Shown: positions 9,009-17,804 of the stretch, piece after piece
How positions within the stretch are numbered: the first letter of the stretch is position 1
How the letters are laid out: each line of letters starts with the position of its first letter
From: an uncultured Lachnospiraceae bacterium
Lineage (GTDB): Bacteria > Bacillota > Clostridia > Lachnospirales > Lachnospiraceae
DNA: 35,337 nt
Direction: 5' to 3'
Assembly (NCBI GenBank): GCA_944381515.1
Contig: CALWLM010000059.1
Span: forward strand, 1-35,337
Notes under the pieces: generated by a model
What the model was told of the DNA's origin: nothing
Seen by the model: the letters and a program-made list of their open reading frames with translations, nothing else
The model's database searches: none
Position numbers and translations under genes: made by a program

Positions 9009-9854
9009 ATGAAGAAAAAATTAACTGCTTTTGGCAAGGAACTAAGGCGTAATTCTCAGCTGCGGACTGGCCTGATTCTTCTGGCGATTCTTTTGATCGG
9101 AGCAATTGGAGCCCCTGTTTTTGCAACGCATGATCCTTTCGCTCTGTATGACAGCATCCGGGTTGCCCCCGGCACCGATGGATTTATCTTCGGCACCGAT
9201 GCTCTGGGACGCGATATATTCAGTCAGGTACTCTATGGCGCGCAGACTTCGTTGAAGATCGGCGTTATCGCCGCTTCCATTTCCGCCATCGTGGGAACTT
9301 TGATCGGCGGCATCGCCGGCTATTTCGGCGGCGTGGTGGACAAGGTTATCGTAGAGTTTATTAATATCTTCGTTATGACCCCGTCCTTTTTCCTGATTCT
9401 GATTATTGTTGCTATCTACGGCAGCGATATTCGCTATGTAATGATCGTTATCGGACTGACCTCCTGGCCCAGCAATGCCAGGCTGATGCGCGCTCAGGCT
9501 ATTTCCCTGCGCCAGCGCACCTTCATCAAATCAGCCCAGGCCATTGGCGTAAGCCGGCTGAGCATTATGTTCAAGCATATTATTCCCAATGGTATCTTCC
9601 CGATCATTGCCAATACGACCATGCAGATTTCCGGCGCTATCCTGACGGAGGCTGGCCTGTCCTTTTTGGGTCTGGGCGATCCCAATATCGTCAGCTGGGG
9701 CCAGATGATCAGCGCAGGCAAGACCTACCTGACCAAGGCTCCCTGGATATCTGCCATTCCCGGCATCTTTGTGGTCATCACCGTTCTGACCTTCTTCCTC
9801 ATTGGTGAAGGCCTGAACCGCTTCATCTCTCCGAAGATGGAAAACAATAAATAA
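9009..9854 (+). CDS. dppC: Dpp/Opp-type ABC transporter permease (DppC-like)
   Basis: A 281-residue second permease of the peptide importer. It has a short cytosolic N-terminus with the membrane helix 'LILLAILLIGAIGAPVFA' (about 19-36), then 'HDPFALYD' and 'FGTDALGRDIFSQVLYGAQTSL', of which GTDALGRD is the classic DppC/OppC motif. The EAA loop appears as 'SAQAIGVSRLSIMFKHIIPN', followed by 'EAGLSFLGLGDPN', again typical. Start ATG has AGGAGGAGG directly upstream. The gene sits 11 nt after the DppB-like gene and 13 nt before the DppD-like gene, so these are one transcriptional unit. Length and motifs are all ordinary for the family. Confidence 0.94.
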   Translation: MKKKLTAFGKELRRNSQLRTGLILLAILLIGAIGAPVFATHDPFALYDSIRVAPGTDGFIFGTDALGRDIFSQVLYGAQTSLKIGVIAASISAIVGTLIGGIAGYFGGVVDKVIVEFINIFVMTPSFFLILIIVAIYGSDIRYVMIVIGLTSWPSNARLMRAQAISLRQRTFIKSAQAIGVSRLSIMFKHIIPNGIFPIIANTTMQISGAILTEAGLSFLGLGDPNIVSWGQMISAGKTYLTKAPWISAIPGIFVVITVLTFFLIGEGLNRFISPKMENNK

Positions 9855-9867
9855 GGAGGAGAGGCAG

Positions 9868-10833
9868 ATGGCATTATTAGAGATCAAAAACTTAAATATT
9901 ACCTATAAGATGAAAGACAAATCCGTCTATGCCGTTCAGGACGCCAGCCTGAAGCTGGAACCCAGAGACGCCGTCGGCATCGTGGGCGAATCCGGCTCCG
10001 GCAAATCCACCCTTGCCATGGGGGTATTGCGGCTGCTGCCCAAAACTGCGGTGACGGAGGGCGAGGCTCTCTTTGAGGGCAGAAACCTTCTGACTCTGAC
10101 TCCGGACGAGCTGTCCCAGGTTCGCTGGAACGAGATATCCGTTGTTTTTCAGAAGTCCATGAACGCTTTGAGCCCTGTGCATAAGATCGGCAAGCAGATG
10201 GAGGACGTCTATCTGATTCATCGTCCCAAGGCGTCCAAAACTGAGATCCGTGAGAGAATCTATGAGCTTTTCCGCATTGTAAATCTTTCGGAGCGGGTAT
10301 ACGAGCTGTATCCCCATGAGCTGTCCGGCGGTATGATGCAGAGAATCTCCATTGCTCTGAGCCTGATTCTCAACCCCAAGCTTCTGGTATTGGATGAGGC
10401 CACTACGGCTCTTGACGTAGTAACCCAGAGCCAGATTCTGCGCGAGATCATGCAGCTGCAGGAGCAGTTCCATCTGACCCGCCTGATGATTACCCACGAT
10501 GTATCCGTGGTGGCGTCCACCTGCAACAAAGTAGTGGTAATGTACGCAGGCCGCATTATGGAGAAGGGTCATGTGGAGGATGTGCTGGTAAATCCGAAAC
10601 ATCCTTACACCCAGGGCCTGCTCAAGTCCTTCCCCTCGTTCCACGGGGAGAAAACGGACCTGCGGGGTATCCCCGGCTCGCTGCCGGATCTGTCGGTGCG
10701 TCCCACCGGCTGTGTGTTTGCGCCCCGCTGTCCCTATGCGACAAAGGAATGCTCCGAACGGATACCGGAGCTTAAAGAAACCGGCAACGGCGAACACAGC
10801 TGGCAGGTAGCCTGCCACAGGAATGGGAGGTGA
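9868..10833 (+). CDS. dppD: Dpp/Opp-type ABC transporter ATPase (DppD-like)
   Basis: A 321-residue cytosolic ATP-hydrolysing subunit of the peptide importer. Visible motifs are Walker A GESGSGKST (40-48), the Q-loop 'SVVFQKSMNALSPVHKIG', signature LSGGMMQR (152-159), Walker B 'LLVLDEATTALD' (Asp176, Glu177) and the switch His in 'MITHDVSVV'. The C-terminal oligopeptide-transporter region includes 'PTGCVFAPRCPYATKEC', with cysteines that in some relatives hold an iron-sulfur cluster. A strong AAGGAGGAG precedes the ATG. The stop overlaps the Shine-Dalgarno of the next ATPase gene, so the two are probably translated in a coupled way. Confidence 0.95.
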   Translation: MALLEIKNLNITYKMKDKSVYAVQDASLKLEPRDAVGIVGESGSGKSTLAMGVLRLLPKTAVTEGEALFEGRNLLTLTPDELSQVRWNEISVVFQKSMNALSPVHKIGKQMEDVYLIHRPKASKTEIRERIYELFRIVNLSERVYELYPHELSGGMMQRISIALSLILNPKLLVLDEATTALDVVTQSQILREIMQLQEQFHLTRLMITHDVSVVASTCNKVVVMYAGRIMEKGHVEDVLVNPKHPYTQGLLKSFPSFHGEKTDLRGIPGSLPDLSVRPTGCVFAPRCPYATKECSERIPELKETGNGEHSWQVACHRNGR

Positions 10834-10838
10834 GCGCG

Positions 10839-11870
10839 ATGAGTCTGGAAGTGAATAAGACCACAATGGAAGACGATGAAAATTACGTCATTCAGTTAAA
10901 TGACGTAAAGAAATGGTACATCCAGAAGAAGGTCCAGAAAAAGGATGGAAAGACCGAGCGCAAGCAGCAGATCAAGGCTGTGGACGGCGTCAGCTTCAGC
11001 CTGAAAAAAGGCGAGACTCTGGGAGTCATCGGCGAGTCCGGATGCGGCAAGTCTACTCTGGGACGGCTGCTGATCCATCTGGAGGACCCTACAGGCGGAG
11101 AGATCCGGCTGTTTGGAGAGCCCAGCGACCGGCTTTTGAGGAAAGACCCGCTGAAGTTCAGACGCAATTGCCAGATGATTTTCCAGAATCCCTTTGATAC
11201 CTTTGACCCCCGCTATACGCTGCGCAAAATCCTGATGGAGCCTTTGAAGCTTCACAACATCGGAGCTACGCCGGAGGAGCGGCTGGATCTGATGCTGGAA
11301 ATACTGGAGAAGAGCGGTCTGACGCCGGCGAAGGACTATCTGGACCGGCATACGCACGAGCTGTCCGGCGGTCAGCTGCAGCGTATTGCCATTCTTCGCT
11401 CCATGCTTTTGAATCCCAGCTTTGTCGTGGCTGATGAGCCGGTGTCCATGCTGGACGTTTCGGTTCGTGCCGACATTATTAATATGCTGGAAACTCTGGT
11501 CAAGGAGAAGAATACCGCGCTGGTCTTTATCAGTCATGATATCGCCACGACCCGCTATATTTCGGACAAGGTGGCGGTGATGTATCTGGGCCGTATCGTG
11601 GAGATGGGGCCTACCGACGAGGTTCTGCACAATCCTCAGCATCCCTACACCAAGGTGCTGATCTCCAACTGTGCTTCGCTGAATCCTCTGGAGAGGCAGG
11701 AGGCCATCGAGATTCAGGGCGAGCCGCCCACACCAATCAATACGGGTCCCGGCTGCTATTTTGCACCCCGGTGCTATTGTGCAGAAGAAGGCTGCAGCAG
11801 GGAATATCCGCCTCTGGTGGATATTGGCGGAGGCCATCTGGTGTCCTGCTGTAAATGCTGCGGCGTGTAA
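10839..11870 (+). CDS. dppF: Dpp/Opp-type ABC transporter ATPase (DppF-like)
   Basis: A 343-residue partner ATPase of the DppD-like subunit. It has Walker A GESGCGKST (65-73), signature LSGGQLQR (from about 175), Walker B 'FVVADEPVSMLD' and the switch His 'FISHD'. A lysine-rich insertion near residues 25-45 ('QKKVQKKDGKTERKQQ') lies between the first strand and 'AVDGVSFSL'. The C-terminus is cysteine-rich ('CYFAPRCYCAEEGC' and 'SCCKCCGV'), more so than in the usual family. Start choice: GTG at 10830 overlaps the previous stop, but ATG at 10839 lies 5 nt after GGGAGGTGA and is preferred. The next gene starts 33 nt downstream without a terminator, so the peptidases are probably in the same operon. 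Confidence 0.94.
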   Translation: MSLEVNKTTMEDDENYVIQLNDVKKWYIQKKVQKKDGKTERKQQIKAVDGVSFSLKKGETLGVIGESGCGKSTLGRLLIHLEDPTGGEIRLFGEPSDRLLRKDPLKFRRNCQMIFQNPFDTFDPRYTLRKILMEPLKLHNIGATPEERLDLMLEILEKSGLTPAKDYLDRHTHELSGGQLQRIAILRSMLLNPSFVVADEPVSMLDVSVRADIINMLETLVKEKNTALVFISHDIATTRYISDKVAVMYLGRIVEMGPTDEVLHNPQHPYTKVLISNCASLNPLERQEAIEIQGEPPTPINTGPGCYFAPRCYCAEEGCSREYPPLVDIGGGHLVSCCKCCGV

Positions 11871-11903
11871 ATCCTATAATCGGAGAAAAATGAGGGGAAG
11901 AAT

Positions 11904-13280
11904 ATGAGAGATTTTACAAAGCTGATTGAAAATGTACCGGATTATAAAGAATTTCTCACAGTGGCCGAATTAGACGAGAGTACCTTCCGCCTGGCGAAGG
12001 AGTATCCCGATGTGGTTTCGGTCTTTGAAGCCGGAAAGTCCCGGAAAGGGCATCCGATCTATTGTCTTAAAATTGGAAACGGCAGTAAAAATGCTTTTCT
12101 GTTTGGCTGTCCCCATCCCAATGAGCCGATGGGCTGCATGATGCTAGAGTATTTGTCCAGAGCTCTGGCCGAGGATGATGAGCTGCGCAGGGATCTTGAT
12201 TATACCTGGTATATGATCAAGAGCATCGACGTGGACGGCACCATGCTCAACGAGAAGTGGTTCAAAGGTCCTTTTACACTGACCAATTATGCCCGCAATT
12301 ACTTCCGGCCGGCCGGATATGAGCAGGCAGAATGGACCTTCCCCTTCTCCTACAAGAATTACACCTTTGACAAGCCGATTCCGGAGACGCAGGCTCTGAT
12401 GAAGATCATCGACGAGGTGAAGCCCACCTTTATGTATTCTCTGCACAATTCCGGCTTTGGCGGAACCTACTGGTATCTGACCAAGGAACTGCCTCAGATC
12501 TGGGATAAGCTTCATGAGGCCAGCCGTAAGCAGAACATTCCTCTGCATCTGGGAGAACCAGAGGTCAATTATATCACGCCTTATGCTCCGGCCATTTTCC
12601 CGCTGATTGATCAGAAGGATACCTATGATTACTATGAGAAATTTGCGGATGTGCCTCCGGAGACCCTGATGAGCGCCGGAGGCAGCAGCGGCGGCTATGC
12701 CGGCAAATACGGTACGGTGACGCTGGTGACGGAGCTTCCCTATTTCTTTGAAGAGAGAATTCAAAGCGACCGCGAGATGCCCTTCACCCGGAGAGAAGCA
12801 GCTGTCAAGAAGCTTGATTTTAACCGGGACAATTACGAGGCGATCCGCGGCTATTATGAGCAGATCCGTCACCTGATTTCCGGCGACAATCCCTTTGCCA
12901 AGATGGTAGAGCTGTCCCTGGATCATGGGCTGAAAAACTATGAGGCGGAAAAGTCCTTTGTCGAGACCAGCGAGGATTATGCGGGTCCCTGCAAGGAATC
13001 GGAGGCCTTTGACAATCTGGATCTGCCCAAGTTCTTCTCCCTCTTTATGTGGACGCTGACCATTCGTTCCTGCGAGCACGAGCTGGAAAAGGAGCACAGC
13101 CCCCAGGAGAAGGAGCTGCTGCGCAAGGTCCACGATCAGTGCGAGGAAGAGTTTGCAAAGAGAGCAGAGGCCGCAGAGCGGGATATTCATTATGAGGTGA
13201 CTCCCATCAAGAAGCTGGTCAGCATTCAGCTGGAGAGCGGCCTTATTGTGGCTGACTGCCTGAATCCAAAGGAGGCGTGA
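11904..13280 (+). CDS. M14 family zinc carboxypeptidase-like protein, cytosolic
   Basis: A 458-residue metallopeptidase that would remove C-terminal residues from peptides, or a related amide hydrolase. The zinc ligands are visible: HPNE (His71, Glu74) and His181 in 'YSLHNSGFGGTYWY'. Glu277 in 'TLVTELPYFFE' is a good candidate for the catalytic glutamate, and 'NYARNYFRP' holds a likely substrate-binding arginine. There is no signal peptide or membrane segment, so it acts in the cytosol, unlike secreted M14 enzymes. After about residue 300 there is an acidic, helical C-terminal extension that I cannot assign. GAGGGG precedes the ATG. Its place between the peptide importer and an S9 peptidase points to breakdown of imported peptides. 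The family is confident; the exact specificity is unknown. Confidence 0.85.
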   Translation: MRDFTKLIENVPDYKEFLTVAELDESTFRLAKEYPDVVSVFEAGKSRKGHPIYCLKIGNGSKNAFLFGCPHPNEPMGCMMLEYLSRALAEDDELRRDLDYTWYMIKSIDVDGTMLNEKWFKGPFTLTNYARNYFRPAGYEQAEWTFPFSYKNYTFDKPIPETQALMKIIDEVKPTFMYSLHNSGFGGTYWYLTKELPQIWDKLHEASRKQNIPLHLGEPEVNYITPYAPAIFPLIDQKDTYDYYEKFADVPPETLMSAGGSSGGYAGKYGTVTLVTELPYFFEERIQSDREMPFTRREAAVKKLDFNRDNYEAIRGYYEQIRHLISGDNPFAKMVELSLDHGLKNYEAEKSFVETSEDYAGPCKESEAFDNLDLPKFFSLFMWTLTIRSCEHELEKEHSPQEKELLRKVHDQCEEEFAKRAEAAERDIHYEVTPIKKLVSIQLESGLIVADCLNPKEA

Positions 13281-13285
13281 CGAAA

Positions 13286-15079
13286 ATGGCAGAATTAAAA
13301 AATTATTATATGGCTGTGGAGAGCAGAGGAGGCGTCTGGACTGGTGAGGATGAGATCGCCTATCTGAGCGACAAAAGCGGCGTAAGCCAGATCTGGAAAA
13401 TATCTTTGTCCGATCGTACCCCCAGACAGCTCACTTTTTACAAAGAGAGAATCTGGCGGCTGGCAGCGGCGGCCAATGGCAAGGATCTGCTTTTTGCCAC
13501 CGATCTGGGCGGCAACGAGCAGGAGCAGATCTATCTGTTAAAGGACGGCGCCGGCGAGGCGGTGGATCTGACCCGGGACGGCAGCTCTCGCTTTTATCTG
13601 GGAGGTACCAACGCAGCCTCCGATACAGTCTATTTTTCCTGCAATCAGAGAGATAAGGCCAGCTTTGATATCTGCAAGCTGAAAATCGGTACGGACCAGA
13701 TCGAAACCGTTCTGGAAAATCATGATAACTACAATACGCCGGCCAGCGTCTCCCCGGACGGAAAATACATGCTTTACAATAAGTTAAAGGGAATGTCCGA
13801 CAACCGGATGTATATCATCGATATGGAGACGGGAGAGAGCCATGATCTCTATCCGGAGGGAAGCTTTGCCCAGTACGGCGATACAGCCTGGAAGCCGGAC
13901 AGCAGCGGATTTTTCGTCACCACCGATGAGGACAGTGAGTTCGAGTATGTGGCCTACTATGATGTGGCCGCCGGAAAGCTTACCGACGTCTACCATGCGG
14001 AGTGGGACGTCAGCGCTGTGGCCCTGAGCCGCGACGGCAAGTACCTGGCTATGGTGGTCAATGCCGACGGTTACGGAGAGTTCCGAATCATGGACCTGGA
14101 TACCGGAAACCTTATCTCGGCGCCCCGTCCGCCCAAGGGCTTTATCTACACCTATGCGGGCATGGACTGGTCTCCTTCGGGTCACAAGCTGCTGTTCTCC
14201 TTCTCCAGCGGCAGCCGTCCGGTGGGGCTGTGGGTGCTTGATCTGGACGCCGACAGCGTCTACGCCGTCACCGACAGCCATATTGACGGCATCAGCAAGG
14301 ACGAGCTGGTAGAGCCCAAGCTCTGTGAATTCCATTCCTTTGACGGACTGCGGGTGCCTTACTGGCTGTATCAGGCTCCGGGGACGGCCGGCAAGCCTGG
14401 CCCTGTTGTGCTGGAGATTCACGGCGGTCCTGAGGGACAGGAGTTCCCGATGTACTCGCCTCTGATCCAGTATCTGGCCGGTCAGGGATTTACCGTAGTG
14501 GCTCCCAATGTCCGCGGCAGCGTGGGCTACGGCAAGAAATACCATCACCTGGATGATGTGGAGAAGCGTCTGGACAGCGTACACGATGTGGCCTGCCTGG
14601 TTGAGCATCTGATTCAGACCGGAGTGGCAAGGCCTGAGAGCATCGCCGTCATGGGCGCCAGCTACGGCGGCTATATGACTCTGGCCAGCATTACCAATTA
14701 TCCGAAGCTCTGGGCGGCAGCCATCGATACGGTGGGTATGTCCGATCTGGAGACCTTCCTGGAGAATACGGCGGAGTACCGCCGCGCTCACAGAGAGTCT
14801 GAGTACGGCAGTCTGGCCCGCGACAGAGAGACGCTGCGCCGCGTTTCCCCGATTCACAAGGTGGATCAGATCGAAGCGCCTCTGATGGTAATCCACGGAG
14901 CCAACGATCCCCGCGTGCCGGTCAGCGAGGCCGATCAGATTGTCGCCAGCCTGGAAAAGAGGGGCGTAGCGGTCAAATATCTGCGTTATCCCGATGAAGG
15001 TCACGGTCTGACCAAGCTCAAGAACAAGCTGGACTGCTATCCTCAGGTGGCGGCCTTCCTGAAAGAGCATTTGATGTAA
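13286..15079 (+). CDS. S9 family serine peptidase (prolyl oligopeptidase/acylaminoacyl peptidase type)
   Basis: A 597-residue cytosolic peptidase. Residues about 1-345 form a TolB/WD-like beta-propeller ('DEIAYLSDKSGVSQIW', 'SVSPDGKYMLYN', 'MDWSPSGHKLLFS'), which usually restricts access to small peptides. Residues about 350-597 form an alpha/beta hydrolase domain with nucleophile Ser459 in GASYGGYM, Asp541 in 'GANDPRVP' and His573 in 'DEGHGL', a complete triad. No signal peptide. Start choice: GTG 13277 overlaps the M14 stop, while ATG 13286 lies 10 nt after GGAGG and gives the natural N-terminus 'MAELKNYY'. Together with the M14 enzyme it offers endo- or aminoacyl cleavage plus C-terminal trimming of imported peptides. 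Confidence 0.92.
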   Translation: MAELKNYYMAVESRGGVWTGEDEIAYLSDKSGVSQIWKISLSDRTPRQLTFYKERIWRLAAAANGKDLLFATDLGGNEQEQIYLLKDGAGEAVDLTRDGSSRFYLGGTNAASDTVYFSCNQRDKASFDICKLKIGTDQIETVLENHDNYNTPASVSPDGKYMLYNKLKGMSDNRMYIIDMETGESHDLYPEGSFAQYGDTAWKPDSSGFFVTTDEDSEFEYVAYYDVAAGKLTDVYHAEWDVSAVALSRDGKYLAMVVNADGYGEFRIMDLDTGNLISAPRPPKGFIYTYAGMDWSPSGHKLLFSFSSGSRPVGLWVLDLDADSVYAVTDSHIDGISKDELVEPKLCEFHSFDGLRVPYWLYQAPGTAGKPGPVVLEIHGGPEGQEFPMYSPLIQYLAGQGFTVVAPNVRGSVGYGKKYHHLDDVEKRLDSVHDVACLVEHLIQTGVARPESIAVMGASYGGYMTLASITNYPKLWAAAIDTVGMSDLETFLENTAEYRRAHRESEYGSLARDRETLRRVSPIHKVDQIEAPLMVIHGANDPRVPVSEADQIVASLEKRGVAVKYLRYPDEGHGLTKLKNKLDCYPQVAAFLKEHLM

Positions 15080-15124
15080 AGGATATAAAGAATTCAAAAA
15101 TCCCTTTTCGATTCCTCCGTTTTG

Positions 15125-15133
15125 TGGTATCAT
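15125..15133 (+). promoter_or_regulatory. Possible extended -10 promoter before the isochorismatase-family gene
   Basis: TGGTATCAT (15125-15133) matches an extended -10. The -35 region (TTTTCG, 17 bp upstream) is poor. The gap between the S9 and isochorismatase-family genes is 104 nt with no terminator, so read-through is also possible. Confidence 0.35.
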
Positions 15134-15183
15134 AGTTCAAACTCTATGGACAATGCCAAAGAACAGATACAGGAGGAAAGAGA

Positions 15184-15711
15184 ATGCTTCGGATTCTGGC
15201 TGTCATTGATATGCAGAAGGATTTTATCGACGGAAGTCTGGGAACGCCGGAGGCGGCGGCTATCACCGCCCCTCTGGCTTCTTTTGCTGCAAACTGGGAG
15301 GGACCGGTGATTTTTACCCGGGATACCCACGGTGCAGATTATCTGAATACACAGGAAGGACGCAGGCTGCCGGTGCCTCATTGTCTGAAGGACAGCGAGG
15401 GCTGGCAGCTTGCCGGCCCGTTGGAGGAGGTGCGCCGGTCCCGAAACTGCCCGGTTTTTGACAAGGAAACCTTCGGCAGCCGCTCTTTGGGAGAATATCT
15501 GGCTCTGCAAAATGAGCTCTGGGGAGTGGAAGAGGTGGTCCTGACCGGCGTATGCACCGATATCTGTGTTATTTCCAATGCTCTGTTAATTAAAGCTTTT
15601 CTGCCGGAAACTACGGTGTCCGTGATTTCTTCTCTGTGCGCCGGCGTAACGCCGCAGTCTCATGGGGTGGCGCTGGAGGCCATGAAGGCCTGTCAGATCG
15701 ACGTTAGATAA
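15184..15711 (+). CDS. Isochorismatase-family cysteine hydrolase (nicotinamidase-like)
   Basis: A 175-residue cytosolic cysteine hydrolase. The family triad is visible: Asp9 in 'VIDMQKDF', Lys94 in 'VFDKETFGS' and Cys128 in 'TGVCTDICV'. A metal site like that of nicotinamidases is suggested by Asp47 and His49 in 'TRDTHGAD' and His66 in 'LPVPHC'. The family cleaves amides such as nicotinamide or N-carbamoyl compounds. The gene has AGGAGGAAAG before its ATG. It lies between the S9 peptidase and the second solute-binding gene, but whether it belongs to the peptide pathway is not clear from sequence. Nicotinamidase is the best guess, with another small-amide hydrolase as the alternative. Confidence 0.85.
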   Translation: MLRILAVIDMQKDFIDGSLGTPEAAAITAPLASFAANWEGPVIFTRDTHGADYLNTQEGRRLPVPHCLKDSEGWQLAGPLEEVRRSRNCPVFDKETFGSRSLGEYLALQNELWGVEEVVLTGVCTDICVISNALLIKAFLPETTVSVISSLCAGVTPQSHGVALEAMKACQIDVR

Positions 15712-15805
15712 CCGGAGACAGCCTGAAATAACCGGTTTACGACCGGCTTGTTTCCATGGCTTTAAGCCAAAAGAAAGAAAAAATAAAGAAAATATCAAAA
15801 AGTTC

Positions 15806-15834
15806 TTGCAAAATCAAAAACAATCTGGTATCCT
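15806..15834 (+). promoter_or_regulatory. Sigma-A promoter of solute-binding gene 2
   Basis: TTGCAA (15806-15811), 17-bp spacer, TGG-TATCCT (-10 at 15829-15834). Nearly the same sequence as the promoters at 6079 and 17733, including the shared 'CTGGTATCCTAT'. The transcript start is expected near 15841. Upstream, 15712-15805 holds only small weak inverted repeats. Confidence 0.82.
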
Positions 15835-15877
15835 ATACCCATTCAGAGGATTGTTTTTAATATTGTTCAGATGGCGG

Positions 15878-15905
15878 ATGGGCGTCAAAACGACGCCCAT
15901 TTTTT
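15878..15905 (+). terminator. Attenuator-like hairpin in leader of solute-binding gene 2
   Basis: A perfect 9-bp stem, ATGGGCGTC (15878-15886) with GACGCCCAT (15892-15900), has loop AAAAC and is followed directly by TTTTT. It has the form of a full intrinsic terminator placed about 38 nt after the predicted start and 96 nt before the ATG. Confidence 0.78.
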
Positions 15906-15912
15906 GCAATCC

Positions 15913-15938
15913 TATTACTTTAACGGGGTAAAGTGATA
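15913..15938 (+). promoter_or_regulatory. Second leader hairpin of solute-binding gene 2
   Basis: TATTACTTTA (15913-15922) pairs with TAAAGTGATA (15929-15938) around ACGGGG; one pair is T-G. A related inverted repeat lies at the same place in the third leader (17845-17858). It could be a ribosome-access or stability element. Confidence 0.5.
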
Positions 15939-16001
15939 ATACAATGCCACGACAATATGCAGAGGCTGTCTCTGGATCGAAAACGGAAAGGAGAGAAGAT
16001 T

Positions 16002-17666
16002 ATGAAAAAGTTTCTTGCACTGATTTTATCACTGGCTATGCTGCTGTCGCTTGCTGCCTGCAGCAGTAACGCGGACACTGGCACTGCCGCTCCTACAGAA
16101 GGCGCCGGAACGGAAAGCGCGCAAGGCCAAGAAACAGACGGCGGCGAAGGGGAGGCCGCGGATACTTCGGATATCTACGGCGGAGTAGCCGTTCAGGAGG
16201 GCGGCACCTTCGTTATCGGCGCCAGCGGTGATCCTCAGAGTTTTAACCCGGATTATCTGTCCGACGATTATCTGTGGCCCATTGCCCAGAACATGTTCAA
16301 CCGTCTGGTCAAGCTGACCACGGAGGATACGGTCATTCCCGATCTGGCGGAGTCCTACGAATTTTCCGAGGATGGAATGACCCTGACCTTCCATTTAAGA
16401 GAAGGCGTCAAGTGGCATGACGGCGTGGATTTCACCTCTGCCGATGTAAAATGGACCTATGATACCATTATCGCAGAGAGCTGGAACAAATCCACCAGCC
16501 TGGAGTCTGTGGAGTCCATCGAGTGTCCCGATGACAATACTGTCGTCTTTAATCTGAAAACTCCCGATGTGACCATCATTTCAAAGCTGGGCTGGTATGG
16601 TCTCTTCATTCTGCCGCAGCATCTGTATGAGGGGCAGGACCCGGCTACCTGCGAGGCAGCCACCACCAATCCGGTAGGCACCGGTCCTTTCAAATTCGAG
16701 TCCTATGAGACCGGCGTGGGCGTTACACTGGTAAAGAATGAAGATTACTGGGGAGACGAACCCAATCCCGACGAGCTGATTTTTGCTATTTACAGCGATC
16801 AGGATTCCATGTATCAGGCTTTCTTAAATGGCGAGATCGATATAATGGGCAGCAGCGTACCGGTTGCCAATGTGGGCGATCTGGACGGCAACGATGCTTA
16901 CCGTACCTTTACGCAGCTGGCTCAGAACCGTACCTATATCACATTTAATTTCTCGGACCCCGATTTCAGCAAGGTGGAGGTGCGCAAGGCCATTGAACTG
17001 GCGATAGACCGCGAAGGTATCTTTACCCGTGTGGGCGGAGCCGGAGCAGCAGCTGAATACTATGTGTCTCCTTTGCAGACGGATTATGTGGATGAGAGCA
17101 TAACCATTCCGGACCGTAATGTGGAGGAAGCAAGAGCCCTGCTGGAATCTGCCGGTTACACCCTGGATGCGGACGGCTATTATCTGCATGCTACGCTGGA
17201 TGGCTTTGAGTCCGGCAACTTCTCCGACATTGCTCAGATTGTCAAGGCTAATCTGGCTGAGGCGGGCATCGATCTCACCATCAACATGATGGAGTATTCC
17301 GCCTGGGGCGACAAGGTAAAGGTCAACCAGAACTTCTCCATTACCATGCTGGCCGGTTATCAGGGCCCCGATATCTCCGGTCTGGCCGGACGTATCCAGT
17401 CCGACGGCAGCTCCAACTTCGGCGGTTACTCCAACGAGAGAGTGGATGAGCTTTTCGCCCTCAGCAACGTAGAGACCGACGTGACGCAGCGGGCAGCCTA
17501 CTACAGCGAGATTCAGCAGATTATGGCCGATGAAGTGCCCATGGTACTCCTGCTGGAGAACGGCGGCGAATACGCCTTCCCTAATAACGTACTGGGTACG
17601 CCTTATGATCTGCCGGAGCTGGCAGCCTCCAGTGAATATACATATCTGGCCTTTACCGCGGAATAA
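16002..17666 (+). CDS. Peptide-type ABC transporter solute-binding lipoprotein 2 (family 5)
   Basis: A 554-residue lipoprotein with signal peptide and lipobox 'LSLAAC' (Cys20), then an acidic linker rich in Gly, Thr and Glu to about residue 60. The mature part matches the family 5 pattern and is very close to the product at 17929, sharing 'NPDYLSDDYLWPIAQNMF', 'SWNKSTSLESVESIECPDD' and 'VTIISKLGWYGLFILP'. Differences concentrate in the linker and in the middle of the protein around 'IMGSSVPVANVGDLDGNDAY'. The frame extends 23 codons upstream, but ATG 16002 carries the AAAGGAGAG site and starts the signal peptide. No permease follows, so it probably shares the DppBCDF-type transporter encoded upstream. 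No terminator lies between it and gene 3. Confidence 0.92.
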   Translation: MKKFLALILSLAMLLSLAACSSNADTGTAAPTEGAGTESAQGQETDGGEGEAADTSDIYGGVAVQEGGTFVIGASGDPQSFNPDYLSDDYLWPIAQNMFNRLVKLTTEDTVIPDLAESYEFSEDGMTLTFHLREGVKWHDGVDFTSADVKWTYDTIIAESWNKSTSLESVESIECPDDNTVVFNLKTPDVTIISKLGWYGLFILPQHLYEGQDPATCEAATTNPVGTGPFKFESYETGVGVTLVKNEDYWGDEPNPDELIFAIYSDQDSMYQAFLNGEIDIMGSSVPVANVGDLDGNDAYRTFTQLAQNRTYITFNFSDPDFSKVEVRKAIELAIDREGIFTRVGGAGAAAEYYVSPLQTDYVDESITIPDRNVEEARALLESAGYTLDADGYYLHATLDGFESGNFSDIAQIVKANLAEAGIDLTINMMEYSAWGDKVKVNQNFSITMLAGYQGPDISGLAGRIQSDGSSNFGGYSNERVDELFALSNVETDVTQRAAYYSEIQQIMADEVPMVLLLENGGEYAFPNNVLGTPYDLPELAASSEYTYLAFTAE

Positions 17667-17732
17667 TAGAGGGCAAGTATCATAACGAAACGAGAACAGT
17701 ATTAAAAATCGAATTAAAAAACGAAATAGTTC

Positions 17733-17761
17733 TTGCAAAATGTCTGACAATCTGGTATCCT
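17733..17761 (+). promoter_or_regulatory. Sigma-A promoter of solute-binding gene 3
   Basis: TTGCAA (17733-17738), 17-bp spacer, TGG-TATCCT (-10 at 17756-17761). It matches the promoters of the two other paralogues. Expected start near 17768. Confidence 0.82.
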
Positions 17762-17804
17762 ATACTTATTCGAGGGGTGTTTTCCATATTGTACAGATGA
17801 CAAG

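Noticed and set aside
13784-15133. Long open frame on the minus strand opposite the S9 peptidase
   Set aside because: It mirrors a gene with clear catalytic motifs, has no recognisable domain, and arises from the codon bias of the plus-strand gene. The same applies to long minus-strand frames opposite 6110-7453, 7906-9126, 25407-26639 and 32811-33956.
15851-15928. Possible short leader peptide in the second binding-protein leader (TTG start)
   Set aside because: GAGG is only 1-2 nt from the start codon, and the corresponding frames in the other leaders are much shorter (6-7 codons) with different sequences. RNA structure explains the conservation better.
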